Source: Mesorhabditis belari
Lineage: Eukaryota > Nematoda > Chromadorea > Rhabditida > Rhabditidae
Assembly (NCBI GenBank): GCA_958450365.1
Contig: CAUEEP010000740.1
Coordinates: 4,129,001 to 4,193,000, forward strand
DNA: 64,000 nt
Direction: 5' to 3'
The position numbers and the translations under genes were made by a program. The notes below the pieces were generated by a model, which ran no database searches, had not been told where the DNA came from, and was given only the letters and a program-made list of their open reading frames with translations. Position 1 is the first letter of the stretch. Every line of letters begins with the position of its first letter. Shown here one piece after another: positions 1 through 9,059 of the stretch.

Positions 1-66
1 TCTCGCACAAATTATTCACGTAAATGTTCAATTTAAAAACTCTCAAAAATTTGGTAAATCTTTCAG

Positions 67-1260
67 CAAAAGACCCTAGGCGGTAATCAACATGTGTACA
101 CATTTCACAGTTGGTTCGGAATCGCCATCATGGCCGCCTATATCATTCAGGTGGGAGAAAAAAAGAAAGATAAATCTTTAATGAGAAAAATGATTTCAAT
201 GAAATCCTTTTGGATTGAATGAAATCTTTCAATGACTAGCTTGTTTTTAATTTCAAGGACTCAATGACTAGCTTGTTTTCAATTTCAATGACTGTTTCAA
301 TGACTGTTTCAATTTCAATGACTCAATGACTAGCTTCAGTTCCTGTTCGGTCTTTTCAACTACGGACTCCCTGGTGTTCCGATCGAGGTTCGACAAGCTC
401 TAATGCCATATCATCGCACTGTTGGTCTAGCTTTGTTTGGATGTTCAGTAGCTCAGGTAGAATAAGAATAAGAACAAGAAAATAAACAAAATGATTCAGG
501 TTTTGCTTGGTCACTTCAGTTTTCTCTATTTGTATCGACCGCCATTGTAAGTTTTGTTTTATCATCAAATTTAAACAAGTCATGAATACATTTTTAAAAG
601 AAACAGAAATTGTACAGTAGATTGGTAAGTAGTGTAGAGATTATATACTATATAAAAAGTGTCTATCATTTCGATTTATTGTCTATTTATCATCGAAAAA
701 GTGACTGTCTGTCTGTCTGTACGGGCATTTTCTCGGCTATGTCTTATCAATAAATAAAGACAATAAAGCTACCAATAAAGCGGCCAATAAAGCTAAAACT
801 TCTGTAGAAAACCTTAGAATATATTGTAGTTATGTTATTTAATCTAAAAAATGAAAAAAGTCAAGGCTGAGTGGCACTACGGGGGTCGAACCCGGGTTGT
901 GTGTGGCCAGAGGCAAGCGTTCTTCGACTGCGCCACAGAAGCGAGCCTGCTGGGCCAGAAAAACCCGCTGTTAACTGGGGTTTTCGACTGGTTTAGACAT
1001 AAAAGAGATTAGAGATACGGTTAGAAATGAAGGCCCTCGTTGTTAAATCACTTCTCAGACTCAGACTCAGAAAATTCTAAATCAACAATTCCAGAGTGAT
1101 GTCCTGTTATGCTTTCCTCGATTGTGACACCCATTTCGATTTAATCTTCAATTTTTCCCTTCTCACTCTCGTTGTTTATGCTTTATTGGTGATGGTTTTG
1201 GTGACAAAAGACAGTTGGAAACGAGAGAAAACACCAGAAGAACTGGGTTTGATCGATTAA
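67..1260 (+). CDS. Cytochrome b561-type membrane oxidoreductase, 3' part
   Basis: Four exons join in phase (67-150, 340-456, 500-546, 1095-1260, TAA at 1258-1260). The gene is cut by the window start, so its first transmembrane helices are missing. The first exon carries HVYTFHSWFGIA, matching the b561 family motif in which two histidines sit near a YSLHSW sequence before a hydrophobic helix. The second has LPGVP followed by MPYHRTVGLALFG, which contains another histidine of the kind that ligates heme. The last exon encodes a final hydrophobic helix (LLTLVVYALLVMVLV) and a short charged tail ending ELGLID. Family knowledge: b561 proteins are six-helix, two-heme membrane proteins that move electrons from ascorbate across vesicle or plasma membranes. 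The family is clear; the subfamily is not. The third exon is short and the least certain. The gene converges with the ligand gene on the other strand, 133 nt away. Confidence 0.8.
866..950 (-). pseudogene. tRNA-like sequence (probable tRNA pseudogene)
   Basis: Read on the minus strand, a tRNA-type A box (GTGGCGCAGTCGAAGAACGC) is followed after a short gap by a B box (GGGTTCGACCC). The T arm pairs at 4 of 5 positions, but the acceptor strands do not pair. It resembles a methionine-type tRNA in the D-arm region. It lies in intron 3 of the b561 gene. A functional tRNA is unlikely. Confidence 0.4.
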
Positions 1261-1393
1261 AGACCTCAAATTTCTTTTTTCATTCATTTTGTACTGCCTT
1301 TTATTGCCTTTCAAAGCTTTAAATTATGTCTATCTTTAATTTCTCGGCTTTACTGTTAGCTGTTTATTGCTCAGAGATCAATTTAATCTGTTT

Positions 1394-4300
1394 TCATTGA
1401 CAACCACACTCTTGAACAATCATATCTTGGTATCGTTTAAGGACAACATTCTCCGAATTATCAATGAAAATGATTTTTTGTTGAGAGAGTTTTGACGGAG
1501 CACAACGCGGTGATGGAGCACGTTGTGGATGTAAGAGATGGACGAGGGTTTGCACTGGAAATTCGTGTTCTTGTTTAAAAATCAGCACAAAGCTGTTACT
1601 AATTGGTTTTTAAGTCACAATCTACTAATTGGATTCAAAGAATCAACTGGGCCTTTTTCTGGACAAGAAATCAGATCCTAGTCTGACAAAAGTCTGTCAG
1701 ACTAGGATCTGATTTCTCAAGACCGTGCAGAGCCATAAAAGTCTTCGAAATTGCCAAAGGCAGTTTAAATCAACTTGGCTATCTTACAATAGCTTATCTT
1801 AGCACGTGAGCGACTTGTTTGCATGGTCTAACGGTTAGTGCGCTGTGCTAGCTTTAAGCAGCTTAGTGCTAGCTTTAAGCAACGCTAGCTTCAGCCCCCG
1901 CATCTCCAATTGGGATATCTTTGAATCAACAGCAACTTATGAACTTATGAAACCAAAAAATCTTACCAATCGCATGATTTGTCGCATTCATTTTATTGTG
2001 CAGAGGGAAAGAGCAACCGCCGTCACACAGAAATGATTGAAAACCCTCAGGCGCGATCACCCAATCCTGGAAAGAAGCTTTTTTTAGAAGATCTTTTGAA
2101 AAGTTATAATGTTGAAACTGTAAGATAAGCTTATTTACTTATATAAGATACTACTATAAGATAAATTACGATAAGATAAGTGTTTAGAAAAAGTTCTGAA
2201 AACAAAAATGTCTTATTCTCTCTCACTTTCCATCCAAGATCGTTGAAATTCACGTAAAGACCCTTTCGATGACAGCCCATTTCATTTACTAAATAAAAAT
2301 CGATAATCTAAAATGTTTTTTTCTTTAAAAACAACTTCTAGGATTTGAATAAAGATTTGGCTTTAAGCTTTAAGCTCTGAGCTTTGAGATCGGCAAAATC
2401 TTCTTCTTTTTCCTATCATCAGTTTCCGCGCGAAGTGGATCGAAATTCACCGACATATAACCAACATTTCCATCCTTTGAAAACTCTTTTGAAGTGTTTT
2501 TTCTTTAAACCTTGGCGGCATTGAAAAGCGTATCGGTGTAGCTGATTGGTAGAGCTTTGAACGGTAAATTAATAGCGTAACTACGGTAAATACCTTCGAA
2601 ATAAATTGTGTATCCGACTTGTTTCAATCTCTCATAAAGCTTGTCAATATCGTTCTTTTTTTTCTCTTTTGAAATGTTTTTTCTTTAAAAAATAACTTCT
2701 AGGATTTGAATAAAGGTTTAAGCTTTAATCTTTAAGCTTTAAGGTTTAATCTTTAATAATTAAGCTTTAATCTTTAATCTTTAATCTTTAAGCTTTAAGC
2801 TTTAAGCTTCTTTAAGCTTCAAGCTTTAAGCTTCTTTAAGCTTTAATCTTTAATCTTTAAGCTTTTAAGCTTTAAGCTTCAAGCTTCTTTAAGCTTTAAT
2901 CTTTAATCTTTTAAGCTTTTAATCTTTAAGATCGACAAAATCTTCTTCTTTTTTTTCCTACCATCAGTTTCCGCGCGAAGTGGATCGAAATTCACCGACA
3001 TATAACCAACATTTCCATCCTTTGACGACTCTTTTGAAGTGGATCTTTTTCTAAATTTGATTTTAAAATCAACTTTTTTTCTTTCGTCTTTTATTTACTT
3101 TCTTTGTGGAACACTTTTTGGTGAAATTCCCTCGTAAGAAACAATGCCGAATATGGAGAAATCTTGGGCGAAAATCACTAAAAGCAATGTTAAAAGAGAA
3201 AGAGCTCAGTTACAAAGAGTTTCTTCAAGAGAGAATTCAGACTCATTATAACAGATTAACCATCATTGCTCTTCGCGGGGTCGAACCCACGTTGCGCAGA
3301 TCTAGAGACAAGCGCGCTAACCGTTAGACCATAGTTGCAGTCGTTCACTGACCCCTTTTCGCGTCTAAAAGTTTCACAAAGATTTCAGGCTGATTGTCGG
3401 TGATCCAAGAGTGAAATACTTTGGTGATATTCAGAGAGATTTTGGGTTTTTCTTTTGAAATCGATTCTGAAGAGTGCTCGACGAGTTCACCATTTCTGAA
3501 AAGTATAAAAATTGTTCTATTTTTTCTATTTTTTTCTATTTTTCATCGAAAAACACGAAAAACACACATTTTCAATGAAAAGTCAATCAATTTTTGCTTA
3601 CTTTTTCGTAAACAATAACACTTCTCCATCAAAAGCGTGCGCAAATCGGAAACGAATCTCGGCGTATTGCGGGAGAATTTCCGGGAAATCCATTACATCA
3701 AAAGAAATCCCTGTATAATCGCCAATTGAGAACGTTTCTGGAAAAGATTTTAAAGATAAGAGAAGATATAAGTTTAATGGAATTCTATAGCTCAAGATTT
3801 GAATAAGATACTAAGATAAGATATAATTAGATAAGATCTAATTAGAAAAGATATAAGTTTAATGAAAGATAGAAAATTTTATAGCCCAAGATCTGAATAA
3901 GATACCAAGATAAGATCTAATTAGAAAAGATATAAGTCTAATGAAATTTTATAGCCCAAGATCTGTATAAGATGCTAAGGTAAGGTCTAATTAGAAAAGA
4001 TATAAGTCTAATGAAATTTTATAGCCCAAGATCTGAATAAGCTACTAAGATAAGGTATAATTAGAAAAGATATAAGTTTAATGAAAGATATAAAATTTTA
4101 TAGCCCAAGATCTGAATAAGATACTAAGATAAGGTATAATTAGAAAAGATATATTTAAAGGGGGAGGGGTATTAATGGCGGCCGGGTGACAATAAAAATT
4201 TTTTTACGGCAACCACCTGTTTTTTTAATTTTAATATCGCTGATTTTATTATAAAAAGAATAAAAATCACCCGGCTAGAGTGATTTGATGGGTTTACAAA

Positions 4301-4852
4301 TTTTTGGAGACACTGCAAGGCTTGGAGAAAAACAAGATCGTCACTCATCAGACACGTCACTCCGCGATTAATACCCCGCCCCCTTTAATGAAATTCTATA
4401 GCCCTTCATCTTCATCTACTTTCTTTTTCTTGACTCACTCACTTTTTGGTGCAAAACTCATAATCGTATTCGCGTTTTTAAGCATCTCGAGATGATTTTG
4501 AGCAAGCATTCTGAAAGATTATATTAAAAAATATTATTTTATCAATTTAAAAAAGCATTTTACAATTTACATTACAATAGTTGATTGAAAATTGGATTAT
4601 TCGTTTAAAATTCCTAAAAACCTCTCATCATCGATTTGCCCATAAAGTGTCTTCATGAAATCGGCGGCTTCAGAATTGAAATGTGGTGGCTCGTCGATCT
4701 CAATCACTTCTCTTTGATCATTCGTTGGATTTCTCTCATTCTTATTATTCGGGAATGTCCCTTTATCTCTTCTTGTTCTTTGGGGCAGATCCTCGGCTTC
4801 CTCGATGCCCAAAATGCTCAAAATTTCTCGACCAAATGCACCAACATCGTCA
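1394..4852 (-). CDS. BMP/TGF-beta superfamily ligand (60A/BMP5-8-like), 5' exon not found
   Basis: Nine exons on the minus strand join in phase: 4852-4622, 4510-4443, 3737-3602, 3495-3353, 3177-3099, 3050-2962, 2288-2227, 2066-1967, 1554-1394. They give about 356 residues without the signal peptide. The prodomain shows [28 protein letters not shown] and NTIMSFAPK, all positions typical of BMP prodomains. A dibasic RKKR cleavage site, split across a splice junction, precedes a mature region of about 133 residues. That region has [39 protein letters not shown] and the C-terminal ECGCQ. Family role: a secreted dimeric ligand signalling through type I/II serine kinase receptors and Smads. Six of the seven cystine-knot-region cysteines are present; the one before CAP is arginine. 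The first listed exon begins in phase 2, so an upstream signal-peptide exon must exist and was not recognised. A C. elegans counterpart could be a TIG- or DBL-type ligand; not resolved. Confidence 0.87.
1815..1850 (+). pseudogene. tRNA 5'-half-like fragment
   Basis: The 20-base stretch ATGGTCTAACGGTTAGTGCG looks like the D-arm half of a tRNA. It matches the D-arm half of the tRNA-like sequence at 3267-3340, with one difference. No matching 3' half follows. It lies in an intron of the ligand gene on the opposite strand. Confidence 0.3.
2395..2500 (-). pseudogene. Duplicated, donor-dead copy of a ligand exon
   Basis: This segment repeats the ligand exon at 2962-3050, with residues [20 protein letters not shown] conserved. 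The 5' splice donor after it has changed from GTAGG to ATAGG, and the upstream acceptor is not preserved. Both copies are flanked by the same TCTTCTTC tract and AAGCTTTAA-type repeats, so the duplication included intron sequence. The 2962-3050 copy is the one whose phases close in the gene model. Confidence 0.6.
2519..2660 (-). other. Coding-like segment inside a ligand intron
   Basis: An open frame of about 50 codons on the minus strand ([20 protein letters not shown] and on to LFNAAK) ends at a possible splice donor GTTTAA. It lies between the two copies of the duplicated ligand exon. It does not fit the ligand's phase or family alignment and I do not recognise it. It could be an inserted exon fragment or chance. 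Confidence 0.25.
2690..2940. repeat. AAGCTTTAATCTTTAAGCTT-type tandem repeat
   Basis: Irregular tandem units of AAGCTTTAAG and AATCTTTAAG fill this intronic stretch of the ligand gene. A short version recurs near 2355-2390 beside the duplicated exon. Confidence 0.8.
3267..3340 (-). pseudogene. tRNA-like sequence (probable tRNA pseudogene)
   Basis: On the minus strand an A box (TGGTCTAACGGTTAGCGCGC) and a B box (GGGTTCGACCC) are spaced as in a tRNA. The acceptor and T-arm stems do not pair fully. The D-arm sequence resembles Glu/Asp-type tRNAs. It sits in a short intron of the ligand gene. Confidence 0.4.
3780..4150. repeat. Tandem repeat, unit about 65-75 bp
   Basis: Five or so imperfect units built on AAAAGATATAAGTCTAATGA and ATAGCCCAAGATCTGAATAA lie in the large intron of the ligand gene, between exons 3737-3602 and 4510-4443. 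Confidence 0.75.
4157..4390. mobile_element. Small terminal-inverted-repeat element
   Basis: The ends AAAGGGGGAGGGGTATTAAT and ATTAATACCCCGCCCCCTTT are near inverted repeats. They enclose about 190 nt that also contains an inverted CGGGTGA/TCACCCG pair. No coding capacity is seen. It is a MITE-like insertion in an intron of the ligand gene. Confidence 0.55.
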
Positions 4853-4954
4853 CTAAATAGGTGAGAGTTTTATTGTTTAATTAACCACCATAGCTACTAA
4901 AGAGTGTTCCTTTCGAGTAATCGCTTTCTAAGTTTTCCAAAGCGAGAAAGCTTG

Positions 4955-5027
4955 CTGGCCGAGTGGCTTGCGGGCTTGTCTCTAAAGCGAACAGCCGTTA
5001 GGCGACAAGTTCGACCCCTGCTCGAGC
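4955..5027 (+). pseudogene. tRNA-like sequence, Leu/Ser type, degenerate
   Basis: GCTGGCCGAGTGGCTTGCGG resembles the D-arm region of class II tRNAs and is followed by AAGTTCGACCC as a B box. The stems do not pair well, so this is probably a relic. Confidence 0.35.
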
Positions 5028-5149
5028 CGTTTTTCGTAAAAACTTTGAATTCTTTGCTATATCGATTTAGAGTGTTTTACTTATCAGTTACTAAAATTGT
5101 TAGCTTCCAAAAGCATAGAAAAGTAATAAAACTTATTTGAAGAGTTGAA

Positions 5150-5475
5150 GAATTTTCTACAATATAATTACTTGAGATTTACTTGTAAAAAATAAGTTAG
5201 GCGAATTTATTGAAGTTGCTTGAAAGGAACAGAGTCTAATAGTCTAATAAAACAAAAAACAAACAACAAAAAGATCATGTAAACATAAGAAAAATATTTG
5301 AAAATATAATATCAAGGTTTTTACTTTAGAAATCGGCTCACAAAGAGATCAACCGAGCTTAAATGATTCGACTCTTCCAAAATCGGAGCTGTTTTTTGTC
5401 CGCGAACCATGAACTCACATTTCAATCGGAATCTTTCTCGTTGTTGCCCCTTCTTCTAATAAATACGAGCTTCTC
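5150..5475 (-). repeat. Dispersed repeat, about 330 bp, inverted copy of 14225-14555
   Basis: This stretch is close to the reverse complement of 14225-14555. Both share the AACAAAAACAGCTCCGATTT-side arm, a TTAGACTATTAGACTC core and the TAGAAGAAGGGGCAACAACG end. It carries no open frame and is probably a non-autonomous transposable element. Confidence 0.7.
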
Positions 5476-5624
5476 AACGAGGAGTTGATTTGAAGAAATA
5501 AATACGCGAAAAATAGTACTTGTACTTGTACGCGTTTCATGATATCACATCCTAAAATTAAATATCATTTTTGTGAATACAATAAACAAGAAAGAAAGAC
5601 ATTGAAAGTTCTGCTAGAAAGATT

Positions 5625-5790
5625 TCAAAACTACAAAGCTACAAAACTACAAAAGCTACAAAGCTGCAAAAACTACAAAACTACCAAAAACTACAAAGCT
5701 ACAAAGCTACAAAGCTACCAAAACTACAAAACTACAAAGCTACAAAGCTACAGAAGCTACTCAAAGCTACAAAGCTTTTACGAAAATCCA
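5625..5790. repeat. CTACAAAG/CTACAAAA simple tandem repeat
   Basis: Units of 8-9 nt (CTACAAAGC, CTACAAAA) run through this stretch. They keep an open frame of Lys/Leu/Tyr repeats that has no other sign of coding. Confidence 0.85.
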
Positions 5791-6294
5791 TTCAGACAAT
5801 ATCTAGGTAAGCTGGGAATCGATAAAAGATTGATTTAACAGGGATAAAATGACATCAGAGATGCTTGAAGTGGGAAATTGCTCCAGAGTTCAACCCTTGT
5901 AATCAATACAAAACTTTATCCTTTGAGGATAAAAATGAGAATAATGCAAAAAGAAAGACGTGTAAGCTGAGCCTTATTTCCATCCATTTTTATTTTTCAC
6001 TCGTTCGTTCTATTAGGATGGGGAGAGGTCCCAAATGCGAATCGCACACAGAAAACCTCGTTTTTCCTTTTCCTTTTCTTTCCCCCAAACCACCTGACCC
6101 CCATTTTCTCTCTTGATTTATTTCAAAATCTCTCCTCATTTTCTCTCCACTTTTCTACTCTCGCTATGGATTAATCTTTAAAATAAATAAATAAATATTT
6201 GAATATCAGTCACAGGTAATAGACAAGAGAAAAGACTTCTTGATTTGATAGTGAAATAAATATTTTCAACCATACAGTTCTTTCGTTTTAGAAA

Positions 6295-6470
6295 TTCCCG
6301 TCACCTCCAATAAGTTTGTGTATAAATCTCTTCCAACAAGAACTGCCAGAATTTGGAATCGACTCCCCCAGAGTCCCCAGGGTTTTGTGAGAGTCCCAAT
6401 AGTCTCAGAAACCTTTCCATTATCTGTAGATGATCCTGATCTTGAAGCTCTAGTGGATCCTTGACGTTAT
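6295..6470 (+). mobile_element. Possible non-LTR retrotransposon reverse-transcriptase tail
   Basis: The plus-strand translation contains FVYKSLPTRTARIWNRLPQS. This resembles the R-T-x-R-x-W-N-x-L-P motif near the C-terminus of reverse transcriptases in non-LTR elements. The frame stays open for about 55 codons and ends at a TGA. No upstream RT domains are visible, so this would be a truncated relic. The call rests on the short motif only. Confidence 0.4.
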
Positions 6471-6616
6471 CTGTGCTGTAATATACGATATAATATATTA
6501 CATACATTATATCGTCTTGCTTTTTATCGGCCCTTTTCGTGTTTATGTGTATGGATATGTGTATTAATCTTAAATCTAGCACACTTTATCTCAGGTCCTG
6601 AATAAAGTATCTATAT

Positions 6617-7106
6617 ACAGTGGCGGACGATTAAATAGAACCGAGGGAATTATTTCGTGTCTTCTCTCTCGTGCATTATTTTAACTTACTTTCAAAAGTA
6701 AAGTAAAATATAGTTCAATATACATCTATTAAACAGTTTTCGAGTTTTCTGGAAAAACTTTGAGGCACTTAAAAATGCATGAAAATAAAAGTATAGATTT
6801 TACAACTTTTTCCTGAGGCGTTTTAGAGCATGATAATGTTCAGCGAAAACGATTCTCCGTATTCGATTTAGTGGGAATAGCTTTAGTTTGTGGAAATTCG
6901 TTGAAATTTAGGGTTTTCGGGCATCTGAAGTGCTCAAAACGCAAAACGATTTTGGCTATTTTGCCGTTTTTCCTTTTTTCCCTTTTTGACCCTTTAAGGC
7001 ACTTTCAGATGCCCGAAAACCCTTAAATTTCAACGAATTTCCACAAACTAAAAGCTTATTCCCACTAAATTTTTCAAATATGATATTTCATTGTCCCGTA
7101 CTGTAT
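6617..7106. mobile_element. Hairpin (foldback) element
   Basis: Arms at about 6869-6932 and 7006-7070 are long inverted repeats sharing TAGTGGGAATA and GGTTTTCGGGCATCTGAA. Outer ends ACAGT/ACTGT are flanked by TATA. No coding capacity; MITE-like. Confidence 0.6.
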
Positions 7107-7139
7107 ATACCATCTCCAAATGTTTTGATTCTTGAATGT

Positions 7140-8130
7140 AGAGTGTGTTCCTTGCGATTTTTTGAATGTAGAGTGTGTTCCTTGCGATTCAATTGCTTCA
7201 ATTTGATTCAAATGCTTCAATTTGATTCAATTGCTTCAATTTAATTCAAATGCTTTCTCCTCGGTCAAGAAAAACTATAAAAGACAAAGTGTTAAGTCAA
7301 ATTCAAAGTCAACAGGTCGAATGCTTCACACTTCAGTCACAAATGAACGTCATACTCTGAAATATATACAAAAAAAAAACACTTTTCAAATGTTGTAAAA
7401 GTTTAAAACTCATGTCTCACTCGAAAAAAGGTATCTTAGAGTGGGAAACAAGAGCAAACATTGAAAGTTTCAATTTATCAGTTGACTTTTTTGGAATATC
7501 CAATACTAGTTCCAGTTGGGCTTTTAAAACCTAATAAAATAACGATTTTACAGACAATTGAATATGGAGCACTTTCAAGATGCGTTGAAGATGAAGGAGA
7601 TTGCGTTGCAAAATGGTTATTGCAAAAATGGCAAAATGGTTATACAAACAAATAAAAAAATGGTTATTAAGAAAGAAAATGAAAAAGAAACTTTGTAGTC
7701 TTATCATTTGCGACATTTTGTGACAAGTGCAAAATAAAAAATAATTTAAAATTTGTGGCTTTTCAAGTAAATGATTTCATCACGGTATTTATGGTACTTT
7801 TTATATATAAACTCAGATTTAAGCGCTTTCTTGCATTTTTGATGATTTAAATTCAAAAATCGATGATTTTCCTAAGATTTTGCAACGTAATTTTTGATTT
7901 CTTCTTATTTCCATTCAAGCTTTGACCATTCCCGAGATTTCGTAAAATCAATTCAAGCGGAAGAGATTGAGGATTCGGATTGAAGGACGGGAAATGGAAA
8001 AGAAATGACAGATCCGTGAACTCCATTCCTTCTTTTTCCCTATTTAGTCTTTTTTCGTCTTTGTTTTCGATTCGAGAACCACCGAACACTCAAAAGGATC
8101 CACAATGATGATGGGACGGCCAAATATGGA
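7140..8130. other. Intergenic, no gene recognised
   Basis: It contains a 26-bp direct duplication around TTGAATGTAGAGTGTGTTCC (7133-7188) and several AATTGCTTCAATTTGATTCA units (7187-7250). The open frames here look random. The phrase TAGAGTGTGTTCC recurs at 8355, so it belongs to a dispersed repeat. Confidence 0.5.
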
Positions 8131-8229
8131 TGGATAGTCTTTACGTCTTAGTCTTTTTTTGTGCTTCCTTGCTTTAAATTGATACCATATTCTATTTCGT
8201 TATTTCTTATCTGAAACTGGCTTTTAGTC

Positions 8230-8700
8230 AAAAAACATGTTGTTCTAAAGGATTTTCTGAGGCTGGACAGAATCCAGGTTCTGGTTTGGCTTTGCCTGGC
8301 CTAGATTGTCATTGCTGAAGGTCAGCCTGGTCTGACTTACCTAGCGGTTTACAGTAGAGTGTGTTCCTTGCGAAGTAAGTAATTATGCGGTAAAAAATTT
8401 GCATGAGTAATTTTTACCTCGATTAATCGACGTTTTTTTCGTCGAGTAACTCCGAGGTAATCCTCTTTACACGACGAGTAAATTGAATATCTTTAAATTG
8501 GAAGGGAGTTTCCCACCAAATCAATTGAACGGCTGAGTATCTTTAAAAAGTGTCATATATAATGCGGAGCCTCGTAATTTTGTGTCATTTTTTTTGCAAT
8601 AATTTTCGCTAAGAATCCAAGTTCTGGCTTGGCGTTACCTGGCCTAGATTGTCGATAATGTACGGTCATTTTTCCCAAGTGTGCGTTTTAAAAACCGCAT
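8230..8700. repeat. Dispersed repeat cluster
   Basis: Bases 8230-8365 match 12035-12190 in inverted orientation (shared CAGTAGAGT/ACTCTACTG and GGCCTAGATTGTC/GACAATCTAGGCC). Bases 8490-8580 (GGAAGGGAGTTTCCCACCAA and AACGGCTGAGTATCTTTAAA) recur at 31560-31650 in inverted form and at 45495-45580. Confidence 0.65.
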
Positions 8701-8727
8701 TAGCGCGAGGAAAATCCTCTAGTTTAC

Positions 8728-8856
8728 AGAATCTAGAGTTTCGTTTCTAGAGTTCTAGAGTTTCTAGAACTCTAGAACTCTAGAAAGTTTCTAGAACTCT
8801 AGAACTCTAGAAATCTGGAGTTTCTAGAACTCTAGAAATCTAGAGTTTCTAAAAAC
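8728..8856. repeat. CTAGAACTCTAGAA tandem repeat
   Basis: Palindromic units of TCTAGAACTC and TCTAGAGTTT are repeated with small variations. Confidence 0.85.
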
Positions 8857-9059
8857 CACCTTCTTTCCCACATCTTTACAATTTGAAGAGTTGTTTTGAA
8901 ATCGTAGAATCATCACATAAGATACTGTAAGGTTGGAAATCTTTGTCCGAACACAGAGCTAAAGGGCTACTGAGCTAAAGATATTCAGCCAGCAATACTT
9001 ATAGATCTTTCAAAACATCTTACTATACAGAATATTAGGAGAATCCAGTTTGAATAATT

